Shown: one piece after another, positions 34,482 through 37,168 of the stretch
Layout of the letters: each line of letters opens with the position of its first letter
Position numbering within the stretch: the first letter of the stretch is position 1
From: Sphingobacteriales bacterium
Lineage (GTDB): Bacteria > Bacteroidota > Bacteroidia > Chitinophagales > Chitinophagaceae
Direction of reading: 5' to 3'
Assembly (NCBI GenBank): GCA_012270485.1
Contig: JAAXIF010000031.1
Coordinates: 1-37,168, forward strand
DNA: 37,168 nucleotides
Position numbers and translations under genes: made by a program
The notes under the pieces: model-generated
Told to the model about the DNA's origin: nothing
Databases searched by the model: none
Seen by the model: only the letters and a program-made list of their open reading frames with translations

Positions 34482-35099
34482 ATGCGCTTCCCTGGCAAAC
34501 ATATCATACTGAGTATGCTGGTCATTGTAATGACTAGTATTGCCCTTTCTGCACAAGAGCGTGGTCCTTATGATACGGTTCGTGTATATGCATATATCAC
34601 CCCGGAAGGAGACACCATCCCTGAAAGTATATTACCTCCTGTAGAAGTCATTGGAAAATTAACAGGTAAATGGAAACGACACTGGGCTGAATGGACACGT
34701 TTGCGTAATGCCGTTTATGTTACCTATCCATATGCGATGGCAGCCAGTAAAGTGATGAATGAGATCAATGCCAGATTGGTGAATGTGTCTGATAAACAAA
34801 AAAGACGGGCGATCATCAAATCAAGAGAAAAAGAATTGAAAAAGGAATTTGCTGACAAACTCACCAAACTATCTGTGTATCAGGGAAAGGTTTTGATGAA
34901 GTTGATCTATCGTCAAACCGGTAATAATTGTTATGAGATCATTCAGGAGTATAAAGGAGGCTTTAATGCGGCATTTTGGCAAACCATAGCTGTTGTATTT
35001 GGCAGTAACCTGAAACAAAATTACGATCCATACAATAAAGACCGGGATATGGAAACGATTGTTCGTGATGTTGAAGTGATGTATGGTTATCGCGGTTAA
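34482..35099 (+). CDS. DUF4294 domain protein, exported
   Basis: The 205-residue protein has a signal peptide (MRFPGKHIILSMLVIVMTSIALSA, cleavage near residue 24). It then shows the DUF4294 pattern: DTIPESILPPVEVIGK, an Arg/Tyr-rich stretch NAVYVTYPYAMAA, a long basic helical region (about 100-140), and KLIYRQTGNNCYEIIQEYKGGFNAAFWQ. The family is found in Bacteroidota and has no known function. A periplasmic location is likely. The stop overlaps the convergent stop of aat by two bases. Confidence 0.82.
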   Translation: MRFPGKHIILSMLVIVMTSIALSAQERGPYDTVRVYAYITPEGDTIPESILPPVEVIGKLTGKWKRHWAEWTRLRNAVYVTYPYAMAASKVMNEINARLVNVSDKQKRRAIIKSREKELKKEFADKLTKLSVYQGKVLMKLIYRQTGNNCYEIIQEYKGGFNAAFWQTIAVVFGSNLKQNYDPYNKDRDMETIVRDVEVMYGYRG

Positions 35100-35740
35100 A
35101 GATGTGTGTTCAACAAACTAATAAATTCTTTTCTGGGTATCATCGTTGCTCCTAGACTTTCCAGATGTTCCGTATAAACCTGGCAATCGATCAGTATTAC
35201 TCCTTCTTGTTGTAGTTGTCTGACCCAATGAATGAATGCAAATTTGCTGGCATTGCTGGCTTTGCTGAACATGCTTTCTCCAAAAAAGAAAGGCCCCATT
35301 TTAATACCATACAATCCACCTACCAATTCATTGTTCATCCATGCTTCGGCGGAATGTGCATGACCGAGACCATGCAATTCAATAAACGATTCTTTTAGTT
35401 CTTCTGTGATCCAAGTGCCATCTTGACCTTTTCTGTTGAGCGATTGACAATGATGAATGACCTGATTAAAATCAGTATTGACTTTGAATGTGAAAGTTTT
35501 CTTTTTGATGATCTGTTGCATGCTTTTGCTCACTTTCAGCTCTTCCGGTATCAATACAAATCTGGGATCGGGACTCCACCATAATGGAATAGTATCATCA
35601 TACCAAGGGAAGATACCGTTTCGATAAGCTAATAAGAGTCTTTCTACGGAAACATCTCCACCCATGGCCAATAATCCGTCTTCCAATGCATCTGTTACGG
35701 GAGGAAACCAAAGGGAAGAAGTGAGTGCATGTAAAGGCAT
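35096..35740 (-). CDS. aat: Leucyl/phenylalanyl-tRNA--protein transferase
   Basis: Aat moves leucine or phenylalanine from tRNA onto proteins with N-terminal Lys or Arg, marking them for ClpAP degradation through ClpS. The 214-residue length and motifs FPWYDDTIPLWWSPDPRFVL (near residue 44) and the C-terminal GGLYGIKMGPFFFGESMF region (near 131) are typical. The ATG at 35740 is just before the conserved ALTSSLWFPPV. clpS lies upstream on the same strand, with 112 bases between. The two genes encode successive steps of the same N-degron pathway. Confidence 0.93.
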   Translation of the reverse strand: MPLHALTSSLWFPPVTDALEDGLLAMGGDVSVERLLLAYRNGIFPWYDDTIPLWWSPDPRFVLIPEELKVSKSMQQIIKKKTFTFKVNTDFNQVIHHCQSLNRKGQDGTWITEELKESFIELHGLGHAHSAEAWMNNELVGGLYGIKMGPFFFGESMFSKASNASKFAFIHWVRQLQQEGVILIDCQVYTEHLESLGATMIPRKEFISLLNTHL

Positions 35741-35752
35741 GGAGAAGAATGT

Positions 35753-35859
35753 GAAATAAGGAATATGAAATGAAATTAGCTAATAATCAAATGAAGCAAA
35801 TCAAATGAGGAGTAATTTCAAAATACTTTCTCTGTTTCTTATTTCATATTCCTTATTTC
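35753..35859. repeat. GAAATAAGGAATATGAAAT inverted repeat flanking the clpS stop
   Basis: Positions 35753-35771 and 35841-35859 are exact 19-nt inverted copies. The right copy includes the clpS stop codon (35853-35855). A tandem second AATATGAAATAAG, read on the minus strand, covers the last codons of clpS. The folded RNA would make a long A/U-rich hairpin between clpS and aat, perhaps a terminator or attenuator. Confidence 0.65.
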
Positions 35860-36158
35860 ATATTTTCAATCGTCGCGCCAATACCACGGTCTGTAATGGC
35901 GTCGCACATGGGTTTGAGGGTTTCGTAGCTGCCCTTTTTTACCGCATATTTTCCTTGAAAATGAATGATGAGGGCACTTTGCTCTGCTTGTTCATGTGAA
36001 TGTCCACACACTTCCATGAGGGTTTCAATCACCCATTCAAATGTGTTCACTTCATCGTTCCATACGATCAGTTGATAAGGAGTAGTGGTTTCTACCAATA
36101 CATCTTCATCTTGTGATTCCCATGGACGTGGGGAGGTGCTATTTGAGAAAGGGATCAT
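35853..36158 (-). CDS. clpS: ATP-dependent Clp protease adaptor ClpS
   Basis: ClpS recognises proteins with destabilising N-terminal residues (Leu, Phe, Tyr, Trp) and delivers them to the ClpA unfoldase. The 101-residue protein has a flexible N-terminus and then the core YQLIVWNDEVNTFEWVIETL, with Asn34, Asp35 and Glu36 in the binding region and His53/His55 in GHSHEQAE. HFQGKYAVKKG closes the fold. Length is normal. aat follows on the same strand. The final codons lie inside a spacer repeat. Confidence 0.93.
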   Translation of the reverse strand: MIPFSNSTSPRPWESQDEDVLVETTTPYQLIVWNDEVNTFEWVIETLMEVCGHSHEQAEQSALIIHFQGKYAVKKGSYETLKPMCDAITDRGIGATIENMK

Positions 36159-36256
36159 TTTGCAAATTTAAGGAGTTCAATTGGGTTCTGCAGAGAACAC
36201 AAATGAGGATTCCTTACCAGTTATCATTTTCTAGAAAGTAGCCACTCTTTATCTAA

Positions 36257-36970
36257 TTATAAATTTTCTATTTCAAAGAATAAAGGGAGGTGATCACTAT
36301 AACGTAGCCACTTTTTTTTATCGCCAATTTTAAATTGACGCATATTTGTTTTCAATGCTTTAGAAGCAAAAGCGTAGTCAATATGATATGGTTTCATTAT
36401 GTTTCGTTGTAAGAAAAAGGTTGGACGTGTTTCCTTTCCTTGTTGTTCTTTAAAATAGGTGTGATAAAGGCTATGAATATCCATTTTGTATAAATCATTA
36501 ACAACATCTGTATGGTTCCACCATCTATCCCATTGATCCCATATTGAGTTGCTATTAAAGTCGCCTGCCAAAATTATTTTCTTGAAATTTTCTTTGTTCA
36601 GCTCAATGTATTTCCAAAGTTGCCCTATGTATCCGAAGTTTGGGGACTTGTTTTGACTTGTCCAAATGTTTACTAACTGAAAGTCATTATTTACCATACA
36701 CGGCAAAAAATGTCGTACTTTATTATCCTTATAATTATCCGGCCAATCAATTGCCTCAATCGTTGTATCTTTTTTTGCAAAAATTCCGATTCCTTTGTTT
36801 TTATTATCTCCCCTCCACAAAAAATTTGAAGCCCAGTCTTTGTATGATTTATTAATAGAAAGTTCTGGGTTTTCGCATTCTTGGATTAAGTATAGGTCTG
36901 CATCAAATGCAGATAATGTTTCTATCTTATTTCTTAAAGCCCCATTACAATTCCAAGTAACTATTTTCAT
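36257..36970 (-). CDS. Endonuclease/exonuclease/phosphatase (EEP) family protein
   Basis: The 237-residue protein has the complete EEP motif set: WNCNG (residues 6-10), Glu31 in QECE, GDFNS (136-140, with Asp137 and Asn139), HIDYAF (His196, Asp198) and SDH (Asp226, His227). It should be a metal-dependent phosphodiesterase or nuclease; the substrate is unknown. No signal peptide is present, so it is probably cytoplasmic. It is visibly more AT-rich than the housekeeping genes and sits beside a tRNA gene, a frequent insertion site, so recent gain is plausible. Confidence 0.85.
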   Translation of the reverse strand: MKIVTWNCNGALRNKIETLSAFDADLYLIQECENPELSINKSYKDWASNFLWRGDNKNKGIGIFAKKDTTIEAIDWPDNYKDNKVRHFLPCMVNNDFQLVNIWTSQNKSPNFGYIGQLWKYIELNKENFKKIILAGDFNSNSIWDQWDRWWNHTDVVNDLYKMDIHSLYHTYFKEQQGKETRPTFFLQRNIMKPYHIDYAFASKALKTNMRQFKIGDKKKWLRYSDHLPLFFEIENL

Positions 36971-37075
36971 TTAAATAGAGTATTATAAGAAATGAAGTTT
37001 CTGTAATAGCAATATATTTAAAATATATAGAATTTTTAGAATGCAATTCGTGTATATAAAGGCAGGCATAATGGG

Positions 37076-37112
37076 AAAAAAAGAAAAGCCTCAATGAAAT
37101 AATTGAGGCTTT
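37076..37112 (-). terminator. Terminator of the tRNA gene
   Basis: AAAGCCTCAAT (37085-37095) and ATTGAGGCTTT (37102-37112) are exact 11-nt inverted copies with a six-base loop. On the minus strand the stem is followed by a T-rich tract (37087-37076). It lies just downstream of the tRNA 3' end. Confidence 0.8.
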
Positions 37113-37117
37113 GTCTG

Positions 37118-37168
37118 TGGGAGCACACGGGTTCGAACCGCGGACCCTCCCGACTAAGGTCGGGATGC
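37118..37168 (-). tRNA. Partial tRNA gene, 3' part, anticodon unclear
   Basis: On the minus strand the sequence ends with an acceptor strand TGCTCCC and discriminator A. A T-arm precedes it (CGCGG, loop TTCGAAC, CCGTG, closing with one G-U pair), then a five-base variable loop GGGTC and the anticodon arm. CCA is not encoded. The 5' half is cut off by the window end. The anticodon arm folds either as a 6-bp stem with a six-base loop or a 5-bp stem with an eight-base loop, and not as the normal 5 bp plus seven bases. The anticodon therefore cannot be assigned; the flanks most resemble tRNA-Lys. Confidence 0.75.

Noticed and set aside
36163..36170. TAAATTTG on the minus strand as the clpS promoter
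   Set aside because: It ends only four bases before the ATG, which would make the transcript nearly leaderless, and no TTG lies at the usual distance. It is probably chance in AT-rich sequence.
37118..37168. tRNA-like sequence as a class II (Leu/Ser) tRNA with the hairpin being a long variable arm
   Set aside because: A GGGTC class I variable loop separates the hairpin from the T-arm, which does not fit a long variable arm.

Overview
The window looks like a chromosomal segment of a Bacteroidota bacterium, most probably family Chitinophagaceae. The reasons are the gene content (MqnE of the futalosine menaquinone route, NDH-2, a Cys-type CcmE with a long CcmF, DUF4294, DUF2975-XRE, a Gly/Asn/Pro-rich TonB-like protein), the moderate-to-low GC, and several start-proximal promoters of the Bacteroidota form TTG-N19-TAnnTTTG. 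No rRNA, insertion sequence, phage module or CRISPR array was seen. Most genes are housekeeping or metabolic, and about 37 protein genes are supported.

Layout. 1-681 has no gene but holds two notable inverted-repeat structures. 682-6606 carries L-serine dehydratase, NDH-2, MqnE, a nucleoside-permease-like MFS protein and thioredoxin. 7024-7953 is an AT-rich Mrr-type restriction endonuclease bracketed by a degenerate 35-nt direct repeat, which suggests an acquired cassette. 8134-10298 has an AlkD-like repair protein, a DUF2975/XRE pair and a small VOC protein. 10397-15425 (minus) has a DUF418 protein and DnaE. 15720-19611 has an NlpC/P60 lipoprotein, aspartate kinase, a CAP-domain lipoprotein and class 1 FBPase. 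19707-22180 (plus) has a small secreted protein with an ABC ATPase, then a YfiT/DinB protein abutting a Nudix hydrolase. 22181-24509 (minus) has FolC and the TonB-like protein. 24723-28980 (minus) is a tight four-gene run: an uncharacterised Cys-rich radical SAM protein followed by EamA, MFS and TSUP transporters. 29066-31313 (minus) has an arginase/agmatinase-family enzyme and two membrane proteins. 31417-35099 (plus) has ccmE, ccmF and a DUF4294 gene. 35096-36158 (minus) has aat and clpS, both of the N-degron pathway. 36257-36970 (minus) is an AT-rich EEP-family nuclease next to a partial tRNA cut by the window end.

How the genes fit together. NDH-2 donates electrons to menaquinone and MqnE helps make it. 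CcmE and CcmF act in cytochrome c maturation. Aat adds N-terminal Leu/Phe degrons and ClpS delivers such proteins to ClpAP.

The most unusual feature is in the spacers. Many hold locus-specific arrays of short words repeated in direct and inverted orientation, for example GATC-TTTGATT, CCATGGTC, GATGTCTGAT, ATATCGAATATCC and GAAATAAGGAATATG. Some are near-perfect palindromes that could terminate transcription from both sides. In three genes (mqnE, the XRE gene, clpS) the word overlaps the end of the coding sequence. I know no named element that describes these arrays as a whole.
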